Notes under the pieces: model-generated | The model's input: the letters and a program-made list of their open reading frames with translations, nothing else | Database searches by the model: none | Told to the model about the DNA's origin: nothing | In this document: positions 55,475-64,000 of the stretch, piece by piece | How positions within the stretch are numbered: position 1 is the stretch's first letter | Layout of the letters: every line of letters starts with the position of its first letter | Assembly: GCF_000970205.1 (NCBI RefSeq) | Contig: NZ_CP009512.1 | Coordinates: forward strand, 1,798,001 to 1,862,000 | From: Methanosarcina mazei S-6 | Lineage (GTDB): Archaea > Halobacteriota > Methanosarcinia > Methanosarcinales > Methanosarcinaceae | Reading direction: 5' to 3' | DNA: 64,000 bases | Translations under genes and position numbers: made by a program

Positions 55475-56526
55475 GCCTCCCCTGAAATCTTTCTTATCCT
55501 GTCCATGATCTGGTCGAGAGTGATAAGATTTCCTCCCATACGGTTTACCAGTTCAACAGGCCTTGAACAGCCGATAGCAAGCCTGATGTCGTCTATCATC
55601 TGCCCGTTGCTCATCTCCACTGAGATAAAAGAGCACCCTTTATCCGCGAGGGCTTTCAACTGCGCCTCCGGGAAGGGGAAAAGTGTCTTTGGCCTGAAAA
55701 GTCCGACTCTGATTCCTTCCTGCCTTGCAAGGTCAACCGCCGACCTGCAGATCCTGCTGCTTATCCCGTAAGAAACAAGCACTATTGAGGCATCTCCGGT
55801 CATGTATTCTTCGTAATCTACCTCATTCTGTTTTATCAGCTCGTACTTTGCCTGAAGCCTCTCATTGAAGGCTCCGAGTTCATTAAAGTCCAGGAAGATT
55901 GAGGTTATCAGGTTAGGTCTTGTTTCGGCTGTGCCGTTAACTGCCCAGCTTGTGTCGATTTCCGGGTTGAGTGCTTTCTTCGGGAACTCAAGAGACTCGA
56001 TCATCTGCCCGAGAACTCCGTCAGCGAGTACAACTGCAGGGTTCCTGTATTTGAAAGCAAGTTCGAAGGCTTTCATGGTAAAGTCGCACATCTCCTGCAC
56101 GGAATTGGGGGCAAGTACGATGTTTTTGTAGTTCCCGTGCCCCCCGCCTTTCACGACCTGGTTGTAATCTGCCTGTTCAGGTCCTATGTTTCCAAGCCCG
56201 GGACCTGCTCTCATAACATCTATAACCACGCAGGGAAGTTCTGCACCTGCCAGGTAAGAGATACCTTCCTGCATCAGGCTAATTCCCGGACCTGAAGAAG
56301 ATGTCATTACCCTGTGGCCTGCTGAGGCTCCCCCGTAGACCATATTGATTGCAGCCTCCTCAGACTCTGCCTGCACGAATTTTCTTCCTATCATGGGGAA
56401 ATATTTGGAAGCATCGTGCAGAATCTCACTTGCCGGAGTGATGGGGTATCCGAAGAAACAGTCGCATCCGGCATAAAGTGCACCAACAACTATTGCGGAG
56501 TTGCCTTTTATGAGTTGTGTTGCCAT
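55471..56526 (-). CDS. vorB: 2-oxoisovalerate:ferredoxin oxidoreductase, alpha subunit
   Basis: 351 residues with the POR alpha-type pyrimidine-binding domain: [29 protein letters not shown], of which YPITPASEI is the hallmark; [32 protein letters not shown]; and domain II from [13 protein letters not shown]. It lies 19 bp after vorC and overlaps vorA. Similar alpha subunits occur in KorA, but the three-gene set with a beta/gamma fusion favours Vor. Cytosolic. Confidence 0.88.
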   Translation of the reverse strand: MATQLIKGNSAIVVGALYAGCDCFFGYPITPASEILHDASKYFPMIGRKFVQAESEEAAINMVYGGASAGHRVMTSSSGPGISLMQEGISYLAGAELPCVVIDVMRAGPGLGNIGPEQADYNQVVKGGGHGNYKNIVLAPNSVQEMCDFTMKAFELAFKYRNPAVVLADGVLGQMIESLEFPKKALNPEIDTSWAVNGTAETRPNLITSIFLDFNELGAFNERLQAKYELIKQNEVDYEEYMTGDASIVLVSYGISSRICRSAVDLARQEGIRVGLFRPKTLFPFPEAQLKALADKGCSFISVEMSNGQMIDDIRLAIGCSRPVELVNRMGGNLITLDQIMDRIRKISGEA

Positions 56527-56545
56527 CTTTTTTCCTCCTTCTGCC

Positions 56546-56794
56546 TTATTCGGCTTCCTCCTTTTTCAGGGGAATATGGATTTCCAGTGCCAGGGGCTCG
56601 GGGCAGGTATAATAGCAGCTCGCACAGCCTGAGCAGCCTTCCCCTTTATACTCTATGTAATGGTAACCCCGCGCATTCAGGTTCTCACTCATGAAAAGTA
56701 CGTCCTTGGGGCAGGCAAGAAGACAGCGCCCACATGCCTTGCACTCCAGAATATTGATAACAGGGTACGGTTCTTTCCGATCATTTTTTGCCAT
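56546..56794 (-). CDS. vorC: 2-oxoisovalerate:ferredoxin oxidoreductase, ferredoxin-like subunit
   Basis: 82 residues with two [4Fe-4S] motifs, [16 protein letters not shown] (about 15-30) and [15 protein letters not shown] (about 55-69). It passes electrons from the TPP site of VorA to external ferredoxin. It is the first gene of the vorCBA set; its ATG at 56794 lies about 280 bp after the acyl-CoA synthetase stop, so a separate promoter is possible. Confidence 0.88.
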   Translation of the reverse strand: MAKNDRKEPYPVINILECKACGRCLLACPKDVLFMSENLNARGYHYIEYKGEGCSGCASCYYTCPEPLALEIHIPLKKEEAE

Positions 56795-57075
56795 ATAGAA
56801 TCCTCACGCTATTCTTCCAGTCCCTGTTTTTCTCCGGCCGGTTTATATGGCAGACAGGAGAGCCTATCATTTTTAAGGGGCTTTCTGAATTCTTATATGC
56901 TCTTTAATTTTTCTTGAATTTTACTTATTAATAACAGCGATTTTGATTACAGTAAATTGAGAGTAAATCCGAATCCTTCTTTAAGCGAATTTTGAGAAAA
57001 AGTTTAAGGTACTTATCTCTTTCCTTTCTTTTTCCTTTTGCTAATTCAATCGGATTCACTGCTCAGAAAAATCTC

Positions 57076-58749
57076 TTACTGAGTCTGGTCTTTGTCCCTG
57101 ATTTCAACCCTGCGGATTTTTCCGCTGATGGTCTTCGGAAGCTCTGGAACAAATTCCACTATCCTGGGATACTTATACGGAGCTGTAACGTTTTTGACAT
57201 GGTTCTGCAGCTCTTTTTTAAGGGCATCACCTGGAGTATAATCTCTGGTGAGCACTATTGTCGCCTTAATGACCTGCCCTCTTACAGGGTCCGGGACTCC
57301 CGTGATTGCACATTCGAGAACAGCAGGGTGCTGGATAAGGGCACTTTCCACTTCAAAGGGCCCAACTTTATATCCTGAGGTCTTGATTATATCATCAGCC
57401 CTTCCCACAAACCAGAAATACCCGTCCTCATCCATCCAGGCCATATCTCCTGTATGGTAATATCCATCATGCCAGGTTTCCTCTGTCTTTTTAGGGTCTT
57501 TTCCGTAGTGAGCAAAAAGCCCCACAGGCTTTCCTGCCATTGTATTGATTACGATTTCCCCTTCCTCTCCAACTTCACAGAGCCTTCCGTCCCTGTCCAT
57601 AAGTTCGATCTTGTATCCGGGAACCGGCTTTCCGATAGATCCCGGTTTTGGCTCCATCCACGGGAAGGTAGCAATCGTAACAACTGTTTCGGTCTGCCCG
57701 AACCCTTCCATAAGCTTTATTCCTGTAAACTCAAGGAAACGGTTGAAGACCTCGGGGTTAAGGGGTTCGCCTGCAACTACCGCATATTTCAGGGTACTGA
57801 AATTATAGTGGGAAAGGTCTTCTTTTATCAGGAAACGATAAATTGTCGGAGGGGCGCAGAAGGTCGTAACCCCATACTTTGAGGCTTTTTCAAGCATGTG
57901 TTTTGCTTCAAACCTGTCATAATCATAGACAAAAACCCCACATCCGGCTATCCACTGCCCGTACAGTTTGCCCCACACACATTTTCCCCAGCCGCTGTCA
58001 GCAACAGTATAGTGCAGGCCGTTATCCTCAACTTTTTGCCAGTATTTTGCGGTCAGGATGTGCCCTAGAGGGTAGGTATTGTCGTGTTCTACCATTTTAG
58101 GGAAACCTGCTGTCCCTGAGGAGAAATAAACAAGGCAGATATCTTCATTCTTTGTTGCAGCCTCACCAGTAGGGCGTTCAAATTCCGGGGAAGCTTCCTC
58201 CAGCTCCTTTCTGAAATCAATCCAGCCTTCCCGGGCTTTACCTCCCACCATGGCTTTTTTGAGCGGGACGTCCCCGCATTCCATATGGGCTTCGTCGACC
58301 TGCTCAGGGACATCGTCCTCCGATATGCAGACAATCATCTTGAGCCCGGCTTTTTCTATTCTGTATACTATGTCCCGGGTTTTCAGCATATGAGTTGCAG
58401 GAACGGCAATAGCCCCTAGCTTGTGGAGACCCAGGATGCAGAACCAGAACTCGTAACGGCTCTTCAAGGTCAGCATTACATAGTCGCCTTTTCCGATGCC
58501 GTGTTTTACAAAGAAGTTTGCAGCCCTGTCACTGTAATATTTCATGTCTTTGAAAGTAAAGACCCTCTCCTCTCCATAGTCATCACACCATACCATGGCA
58601 ATTTTCTCAGGAGAGTCTCTTGCGTAGGCATCAACAACGTCATAGGCGAAATTGAAATTTTCAGGGACCAGGATTTTGAAGTTTTCCTGGAAATCCTCAT
58701 AGGATTCGAAATCGGTTCTGGAAACAAATTGGCTTAGCAAGGAAGTCAT
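57076..58749 (-). CDS. Acyl-CoA synthetase (AMP-forming), medium/branched-chain type
   Basis: 557 residues from ATG 58749 (GTG 58758 also in frame). ANL-superfamily motifs: P-loop [44 protein letters not shown] and the C-terminal catalytic Lys in [10 protein letters not shown]. Similar to ACSM-type synthetases; a medium-chain acyl-CoA synthetase of Methanosarcina acetivorans that favours branched substrates has been characterised, and this looks like its orthologue. It activates 2-methylpropionate or 2-methylbutyrate to the CoA ester. Adjacent vorCBA can convert such esters to 2-oxoacids. A cupin regulator gene is directly upstream. Confidence 0.88.
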   Translation of the reverse strand: MTSLLSQFVSRTDFESYEDFQENFKILVPENFNFAYDVVDAYARDSPEKIAMVWCDDYGEERVFTFKDMKYYSDRAANFFVKHGIGKGDYVMLTLKSRYEFWFCILGLHKLGAIAVPATHMLKTRDIVYRIEKAGLKMIVCISEDDVPEQVDEAHMECGDVPLKKAMVGGKAREGWIDFRKELEEASPEFERPTGEAATKNEDICLVYFSSGTAGFPKMVEHDNTYPLGHILTAKYWQKVEDNGLHYTVADSGWGKCVWGKLYGQWIAGCGVFVYDYDRFEAKHMLEKASKYGVTTFCAPPTIYRFLIKEDLSHYNFSTLKYAVVAGEPLNPEVFNRFLEFTGIKLMEGFGQTETVVTIATFPWMEPKPGSIGKPVPGYKIELMDRDGRLCEVGEEGEIVINTMAGKPVGLFAHYGKDPKKTEETWHDGYYHTGDMAWMDEDGYFWFVGRADDIIKTSGYKVGPFEVESALIQHPAVLECAITGVPDPVRGQVIKATIVLTRDYTPGDALKKELQNHVKNVTAPYKYPRIVEFVPELPKTISGKIRRVEIRDKDQTQ

Positions 58750-58910
58750 TCTGGACACCCGTTTTATTCTAATTTTTGAATGTTTTATATCTTTTAAAAC
58801 TTCAGGAAGCTTTATTATTTGAAAAAGCTTTCAGAGCTTTTTCTGATTCCGAGTTTTATGCGCATTTTTCAGTTATTCCGGCTGGGTTAATCTGTCACAT
58901 TCAATCCGGG

Positions 58911-59471
58911 TTACATAATTACTGCCAGGAACTTGGCGGTTTTTCCGTTCATGGCTTCCATGGCATGCTGATAGTTGGAATCGAAATAAATGGAATCTCC
59001 CTCATTGAGGATAATTTCGTTGTGATGGATGTAAACCTTCAGGCTTCCCTCGAGCACGTAGTTGAATTCCTGCCCTGGATGGGAATTGGTATCGGGTTTT
59101 GTTCCCTGAGGCTTGGGGTCGACTGTAACAATGAAAAACTCAGCTTTTTTATGAATGAATTTTTCAGCAAGGTTCTGGTACTTATACTGCTCTCTTCTTT
59201 CAACACTTACTCCTTTCCCACTCCTTGTAAGTGTGAAAACGTTCATGCGGGGCTCTTCCCCTGTCAGGAGAGTAGCCATGTCCACCTGCAACCTGTGTGC
59301 AATTTCAAAAAGAATGCTTGCCGGAATATCCTCTGTCCCGTTTTCATATTTCTCATAAATTTCCTTTGAAACCTGGAGGTATTCTGCCATTTTTTCAACA
59401 GAAATCTCTGACAGTTCCCGCAGTTCGCGGACGCGAGATGCTATTTCCTTTATTTTTTCCTGCATAATCAA
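58911..59471 (-). CDS. XRE-family regulator with cupin domain
   Basis: 186 residues. The helix-turn-helix lies at about 10-65 ([21 protein letters not shown], with [16 protein letters not shown]), followed by a linker and a cupin barrel (about 115-186, with [20 protein letters not shown] and [13 protein letters not shown]). The cupin would bind a small ligand such as an acyl-CoA or acid. It precedes the acyl-CoA synthetase on the same strand by about 160 bp, and probably regulates that gene and perhaps vorCBA. Confidence 0.9.
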   Translation of the reverse strand: MIMQEKIKEIASRVRELRELSEISVEKMAEYLQVSKEIYEKYENGTEDIPASILFEIAHRLQVDMATLLTGEEPRMNVFTLTRSGKGVSVERREQYKYQNLAEKFIHKKAEFFIVTVDPKPQGTKPDTNSHPGQEFNYVLEGSLKVYIHHNEIILNEGDSIYFDSNYQHAMEAMNGKTAKFLAVIM

Positions 59472-59755
59472 ACCTTCTCCAGAGGTATTTTTTTAAGAAA
59501 CCTAACTCGAATATTTACTTAAAAACCTTTGTACTCAACCCGGGACTGCCTGAACCTGTTAGATAACAAAGTTTTTTCCAGAACCAATGCAAATTATCAT
59601 AAATATACATTACCATTCAGGTGCCTTAACAAAATTTTCAATCCGGGAATATAATTTTAGTATGTAATACGATTTTAATACCTGCTACAAACTTAATATT
59701 ACTGCAAACTTAATATTACTGCAAAATTAACATTGCTACAAAATCAACATTGCTT

Positions 59756-59830
59756 CAAACTTACATTATGCAAACTTACATTATGCAAACTTACATTATG
59801 CAAACTTACATTATGCAAACTTACATTATG
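59756..59830. repeat. Five perfect 15-bp tandem repeats within a larger degenerate array
   Basis: CAAACTTACATTATG occurs at 59756, 59771, 59786, 59801 and 59816. Degenerate units (AAACTTAATATTACTGC and AAATTTAACATTGATGC types) extend the array to about 59685-59880. The remaining spacer (59472-60076) shows a T-rich tract and a TATA-like TATATGCTTTACTTATAA near 60015-60032. Confidence 0.93.
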
Positions 59831-60076
59831 CAAACTTAACATCTGCTGCAAATTTAACATTGATGCAAATCTAACTTGATAAGTGTAAATAACAGGTTTT
59901 ATTTTACCTGTTATTTATCTTTATTTTTATCTGGTTTTATTTTTTATTCACTCTTATTTTTTATTGATTTTAATTTTAATTTCTTTTTTCTAATATTTCT
60001 TTAAACCAACAATTTTATATGCTTTACTTATAAAAACTTGTAAGTAAAATTCTGGACCTTTCCCGGGGCTGAAACA

Positions 60077-61795
60077 ATGAACGCAAAAACTATAGAACGA
60101 ACCTGTTTTTTACTGGCGATTTTAATTCTCATTTTAGTCCCGGATGTCGGAATGGCGTCAGAATTGCATGTTAAGGCAGGAGAATCCATCCAGGGGGTGG
60201 TAGATAAAGCACTTCCCGGGGATACTATTTTCATAGAACCTGGAGAATTTAATGAAAGTATCCTAATTAACAAGGAAAATTTAACAATAAAGTCGTCTTC
60301 AGGAAATCCTGATAATACAATTATCAAGGGAATAAATGCAGAAAGTTACGTTTTTGAGATAACTGCCATTGGCGTAAATATTAGCGGTTTTTCTATCACT
60401 GAAGGGAGATGTGGAGTCTTCCTAAACAGGGTTGACAACTGTACAGTAAATGATAACAAAATCTCAAACCTGGAAGCAGGAATATATCTTTTTGAATCCA
60501 GCAATAATCTGTTGAGCAATAATATGGTATATTCGAACCTGGACTGCGGCATCAAACTCTTAAGTTCTCCTGATAACGTAATATACAGAAATTATTTCAA
60601 TAATACAAATAATGCCAGGGATAATAAGTTTAACACCTGGAACGACAGCAGAGGTAACTACTGGAGTGATTATGAAGGGTCGGACGAAAACGGAGACGGT
60701 ATTGGGGATTCCGCATATGCTGTCAACCCTGAAGCCGGCAGCATGGATTACATGCCTTTAATGGAATATCTGCATTCTTCTCCGGTGCTGCCGACAGCAC
60801 GTTTTACCTCAGATATAACAGAAGGATTTGCTCCCCTATCTGTCAGGTTTAAAGATTTCTCCGAAAATGCAACTTCCAGGCTGTGGATGTTTGGAGACGG
60901 GAATACTTCAGATAGTCCCAGTCCTTTGCACACTTTTTTTAATGAAGGAGAATATATTGTTTCTCTTATCGTAAGCAACGAAAATGACAGCGATTCAGCA
61001 TCTGTAACTATAAGAGCCCTGAATGCTTCCAGACAATCCGACCCCGTACTTCCAGAAGCCAAACTTATTTCAAATGCAACAGGAGGTCGTGTCCCTCTTG
61101 TTATAAAATTTGTAGACCTTTCCAGAAATGCAGATTGCATTACATGGTCTTTTGGGGACGGAAAAAAATCCTGTTGCCCTGAACCCGAACACACCTTCTG
61201 CTGCCCAGGGAATTATACAGTTTCTCTTGTCGCTGGAAATGAAAACGGGACTTCCACCACATGTATAGCCATATCCGTCCTGAAAAATGAAACCGATATG
61301 AACACAAAAGAAAATCTCGAGGGTGAGGAAGCTTCCGGCACAGAAAACAAGGGTCTGATAGGCTGTATTACAAGATACATCGGCGGCACTTCTGATGAAG
61401 TCCAGGATGATAATGAAGTCCAGGATGAGAGTATTGATGCTGAAGCAACCGGAAACTCAGAACCTGAGAATGAAAGTAAGAGAATAATTCAAGGAATAAT
61501 TCACAAAGGAGAACTTGAATCTATAAAAAGCTCAGTTGTCTCCACCAAAGATTCAGTTGTCTCTGCTGTCAGCTCAAAGGTTCATACGGAAACCGGGATT
61601 TCTCTGGAAAACGGAACCTTAAGGGTTCAAAAGAGCATTGAAGGCTTCATTGATAATCACGCACCAGAATCTTCAAAGAACTCCCTGCCTGAAATGAAGA
61701 AAAGAATCGCACCCTGGGTCCCTTCATTTCTGGGGCTTGCCGGGGTAGCTTTCATGGTTTCCATGCTGAAAAGAGGCAGAAGGTCACGAAAGTAA
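60077..61795 (+). CDS. Surface protein with NosD-type beta helix, two PKD domains and C-terminal anchor
   Basis: 572 residues. Signal peptide 1-27; a right-handed beta-helix of NosD/CASH type (about 28-215, with GESIQGVVDKALPGDTIFIE and the ending NYWSDYEGSDENGDGIGD); PKD1 (about 230-310, LWMFGDGNTSDSPSPLHTF) and PKD2 (about 325-400, TWSFGDGKKS with Cys pairs CCPEPEHTFCCPG unusual for PKD); a charged, Ser-rich stalk; then one membrane segment and basic tail (SFLGLAGVAFMVSMLKRGRRSRK, in part). It is exposed at the cell surface and may bind or process carbohydrate. Confidence 0.87.
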   Translation: MNAKTIERTCFLLAILILILVPDVGMASELHVKAGESIQGVVDKALPGDTIFIEPGEFNESILINKENLTIKSSSGNPDNTIIKGINAESYVFEITAIGVNISGFSITEGRCGVFLNRVDNCTVNDNKISNLEAGIYLFESSNNLLSNNMVYSNLDCGIKLLSSPDNVIYRNYFNNTNNARDNKFNTWNDSRGNYWSDYEGSDENGDGIGDSAYAVNPEAGSMDYMPLMEYLHSSPVLPTARFTSDITEGFAPLSVRFKDFSENATSRLWMFGDGNTSDSPSPLHTFFNEGEYIVSLIVSNENDSDSASVTIRALNASRQSDPVLPEAKLISNATGGRVPLVIKFVDLSRNADCITWSFGDGKKSCCPEPEHTFCCPGNYTVSLVAGNENGTSTTCIAISVLKNETDMNTKENLEGEEASGTENKGLIGCITRYIGGTSDEVQDDNEVQDESIDAEATGNSEPENESKRIIQGIIHKGELESIKSSVVSTKDSVVSAVSSKVHTETGISLENGTLRVQKSIEGFIDNHAPESSKNSLPEMKKRIAPWVPSFLGLAGVAFMVSMLKRGRRSRK

Positions 61796-61830
61796 CAAAA
61801 AAGTAAACCTGCCCGCATCAGAAAAGGAAT

Positions 61831-61903
61831 AATATTGTCGAGAGCTGCTCACAATAAGGGCTACATAAATATTATCGAGAGCAGCTCACAATAAGGGCTA
61901 CAT
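61831..61903. repeat. Duplicated 36-bp end of the phosphatase-like gene
   Basis: 61831-61866 and 61868-61903 match at 34 of 36 positions. The right copy contains the last codons (Tyr-Val-Ala-Leu-Ile-Val-Ser-Cys-Ser-Arg) and TAA stop (61872-61874) of the minus-strand gene; the left copy is downstream of that stop. Confidence 0.93.
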
Positions 61904-62690
61904 AATTCTTCTCATGGTTCATGATTTCTTCCTGTGTAGCGTTTTCCAACCATTTTTTCCCACCATGGACCGCATGGTCTCCGCATATAAAGAACATAGT
62001 GCCTTTTTCTGCACTCTGGAAAATCATTTCTAAATTTTTGTCAATAGCTTTTGCAGCTTTTTTCATTTCTTTCCAGGTCTCTGCCCTGTGGGAATAGCGG
62101 TCAAGGGCTCTCAGGTGCACAGACAGGACATCGGGCTTTTCTTTCATAGCCTGAAGGGCGTATTCTGTTATCCTGCAGTCATAATCCAGTATGTCTTCGG
62201 AATTCGGGACCCCGTAAAAGTCTTTTATCCTTCCTCTGAAACTCTCCGCTCCTTCCGTTTCTATTACAGCGGCGGATTTCATGCCTGCCCTGCAAGCCCA
62301 TTCCATAATACTTCTTAGCCTTGGATTTTCAGAGTTTTTTGCTCTTTCACTATAAATGTCAGCAGTCGAGTAAATATTATGTTCTTCCGGAAGATAGCCA
62401 GTAAAGATTGAAGCAATTGCAGGAGATGTAATAGTTGCCGGAGACCTGCATTTGAAAAGCAGTCCACTTTCCGTAATTTCATGCAGGTTTTTCATCACCG
62501 GTGAGAGGTGCCGGTAAATGGAATATCCAAGGCTGTCAACCACTATAATTACTGCCCTTTTACAGCCTCTTTCTTTTGCATAGTTTTCTACCTCAGGAAT
62601 AGGACTCCCCGAAGGAGGAACCATGGGTATTTTTAACAATCTGGAAATCGTGGGCGCAATGTCAATGGTACTGCATTCTAAAGCTTTCAT
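61872..62690 (-). CDS. Alkaline phosphatase/phosphodiesterase superfamily protein
   Basis: 272 residues, shorter than most family members. Metal-binding Asp in VVDSLGYS, a nucleophile region SPATITSPAIASIFTGYLPEEH with Thr/Ser typical of nucleotide pyrophosphatase and phosphodiesterase enzymes, a His in SVHLRALDRYSHR and GDHAVHGGKKW near the end. No signal peptide, so cytosolic. It may hydrolyse phosphate mono- or diesters; the substrate is unknown. The gene end is duplicated downstream. Confidence 0.8.
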   Translation of the reverse strand: MKALECSTIDIAPTISRLLKIPMVPPSGSPIPEVENYAKERGCKRAVIIVVDSLGYSIYRHLSPVMKNLHEITESGLLFKCRSPATITSPAIASIFTGYLPEEHNIYSTADIYSERAKNSENPRLRSIMEWACRAGMKSAAVIETEGAESFRGRIKDFYGVPNSEDILDYDCRITEYALQAMKEKPDVLSVHLRALDRYSHRAETWKEMKKAAKAIDKNLEMIFQSAEKGTMFFICGDHAVHGGKKWLENATQEEIMNHEKNYVALIVSCSR

Positions 62691-62880
62691 GGGTCTCCCT
62701 TATACTTATATTATCTGGCACAACTGTTTATATGTGTTTCCAGAGCTGCTCTGGTTTTATCTGTTCCGGATTAATGAAAAGTTATTAGCATTATTTTTGG
62801 ATACCCGGAATAAATATACTCATTAATAAAGCAGTCCAGAAACATTCTGAACTGGAGAAAATGAGTTTGAGGGTCGAGAA

Positions 62881-63555
62881 ATGAGTATAAAATATGAGGA
62901 ACTTTCTGAAGAATTCCCTGAGGAAGGATTTTCTGAAAATGAATTCCTTGAAGAAGGTGAAGAGTTCTCAGAACTTATAAAATATACGATCCCCGGGTAC
63001 ATTTTAGGGCTTCTTGCAGGGGTTTTTCTGGATTTCCAGGGATATCAGCGGAGCCCTGTGGGGCAGTGGCTTGTCAGGACTCTAGCCGGAGAAGGGGAGA
63101 GCATTTTTGAGGGAATTTTTTCCATCCGCCAGCGCATCCGGCAGGCTGAAGGAAGTATGGCAGAAGCTTATGGCTGGGGAAAATTTTTTGGGATTGCTTT
63201 TCCCTGGATAATTGACCTTGGGAGCCGGCTAGCTGGGGTAGATGTTTACGGGGTTGAAGGTTTTTATATCCCGTATTTTTATGCACTCAGTGACCAGATC
63301 GGAGCCAATATTTCAGGTATGCTCTTCCTCAAACGTACTGAAGGATCATGGAAAGCCGGCTTTTCCAGGTATGTCCGTCATCCGGTAATGCTTGCTAGTC
63401 TTTTTATAATCATACTTGTCCCTCTCGGACTGCTTGGTGCAAGAATTCTGGGTTTCAGCCCTACAACTCAGACATTTACAGCCCTCGAGACCATTGCAGC
63501 AAACCTCTGCTGGGTCCCGCCGCTTGCTGGATGGCTAAATGAAAAGTACCGCTGA
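62881..63555 (+). CDS. Conserved membrane protein of unknown function
   Basis: 224 residues. An acidic N-terminus ([20 protein letters not shown]) precedes hydrophobic stretches at about 38-52 ([16 protein letters not shown]), 100-120 ([18 protein letters not shown]) and 165-188 ([19 protein letters not shown]). It is probably an integral membrane protein with 3 to 5 segments. The motif [10 protein letters not shown] is reminiscent of, but not enough to assign, isoprenylcysteine methyltransferases. Neighbours are unrelated. Confidence 0.7.
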   Translation: MSIKYEELSEEFPEEGFSENEFLEEGEEFSELIKYTIPGYILGLLAGVFLDFQGYQRSPVGQWLVRTLAGEGESIFEGIFSIRQRIRQAEGSMAEAYGWGKFFGIAFPWIIDLGSRLAGVDVYGVEGFYIPYFYALSDQIGANISGMLFLKRTEGSWKAGFSRYVRHPVMLASLFIIILVPLGLLGARILGFSPTTQTFTALETIAANLCWVPPLAGWLNEKYR

Positions 63556-63588
63556 ATTTAAAGAAAAAAAAGCAGTAGCGATCAAAAG

Positions 63589-63620
63589 TTATATATCTCT
63601 CGAATGACTACATATGTAGT
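63589..63620 (+). promoter_or_regulatory. TATA box and 14-bp palindrome before the last gene
   Basis: TTATATATC at 63589-63597 resembles an archaeal TATA box. The perfect palindrome ACTACATATGTAGT at 63607-63620 lies about where transcription would start, a typical place for a repressor operator. GAGGGTG precedes ATG 63700. Confidence 0.5.
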
Positions 63621-63699
63621 ATAAACACTGCATATAGCAAAAGTAGTGTCCAGCAAGGTATATCGAAAAAAACAAAATAACTTGATGAGGGTGTAAAAA

Positions 63700-64000
63700 A
63701 TGAGGAAAACAATAACAGCAATTCTTATGGGCATACTGCTGATAGGCACTTTCGGAGCGTTTGCTGTCAGTGCAGTTGCTTCGGAAGATGCCGGAAAAGG
63801 ATACGTTTCTGGACCCATGAACAGGTGGGCTGCCAGATATGCGGATTCAGGAGATGGTGCAGGGGACCACCCTTACTGTCCTTATTACGGGACAGGTGAA
63901 ACCGCAGAACTTGAGGTCAAAACTGCAGACGAGGCTTATGAAATAGCAAAATCGGAAATCGATGACAGCATTTCCAGAGATGATATATATCAGAAGGGCC
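63700..64000 (+). CDS. Secreted protein, N-terminal part (cut by window end)
   Basis: 100 codons are visible. Signal peptide MRKTITAILMGILLIGTFGA with likely cleavage near residue 28 (VSAVASEDAG). The mature part has NRWAARYADSGDGAGDHPYCPYYG and then a helical acidic segment (TADEAYEIAKSEIDD) that recalls PepSY-like secreted proteins of methanogens. The gene continues past the window, so length and function cannot be given. Confidence 0.7.
   Translation, partial: MRKTITAILMGILLIGTFGAFAVSAVASEDAGKGYVSGPMNRWAARYADSGDGAGDHPYCPYYGTGETAELEVKTADEAYEIAKSEIDDSISRDDIYQKG

Overview
The window looks like a Methanosarcina chromosome (methanogenic archaeon, Methanosarcinales). The indicators are an archaeal-type PEP carboxylase, DtdA-type D-aminoacyl-tRNA deacylase, F420H2-oxidase-type FprA, a three-gene Vor complex with a fused beta/gamma subunit, PKD-domain and NosD-like surface proteins, AT-rich spacers with TATA-type promoters, and two transposase genes interrupted in frame by UAG, the pyrrolysine codon of this genus. 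The intact host genes checked end in TAA or TGA. Species and function assignments come from family recognition by eye; no database search was run.

Layout. 1-6 kb: gene fragment, polysaccharide flippase, glycosyltransferase, VOC protein, a small secreted repeat protein and a membrane-anchored HTH protein. 6.3-7.4 kb: a decayed IS200-type element and a second small secreted protein whose promoter core equals that of the first. 8-13 kb: EFR1-type ferredoxin, hybrid cluster protein with a four-copy 35-bp array upstream, PEP carboxylase. 13.5-18 kb: IS66-family element A, a CDF pseudogene, an AEC transporter with an ArsR regulator that ends in 23 asparagines. 18-29 kb: U32 peptidase, response regulator plus hybrid histidine kinase, MATE pump, IS66-family element B. 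29-44 kb: C1 peptidase, MprF, glutamine amidotransferase, EamA transporter, lipoprotein hydrolase, a DUF2157 pseudogene, MarR-MATE pair, Cys-rich miniprotein, two paralogous membrane proteins, DtdA. 44-52 kb: potassium channel, glutamine synthetase, FprA, APC permease, PLP decarboxylase. 52.2-54 kb: a gene-poor stretch with three related promoter-hairpin units, read as a family of small RNA genes. 54-59.5 kb: regulator, acyl-CoA synthetase and VorCBA, probably one branched-chain acid module. 60-64 kb: NosD/PKD surface protein, phosphatase-like protein, membrane protein and a secreted protein cut by the window end.

Working together: FprA and Hcp fit defence against O2 and reactive nitrogen; the acyl-CoA synthetase can supply branched acyl-CoA to Vor for 2-oxoacid synthesis; MarR-MATE and ArsR-AEC are regulator-transporter pairs; the flippase, glycosyltransferase, PKD and NosD proteins concern the cell surface.

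The most unusual features are the small RNA family, the in-frame UAG codons with a hairpin just downstream, and a recurring pattern in which the 3' end of a gene, stop codon included, is tandemly duplicated (five genes).
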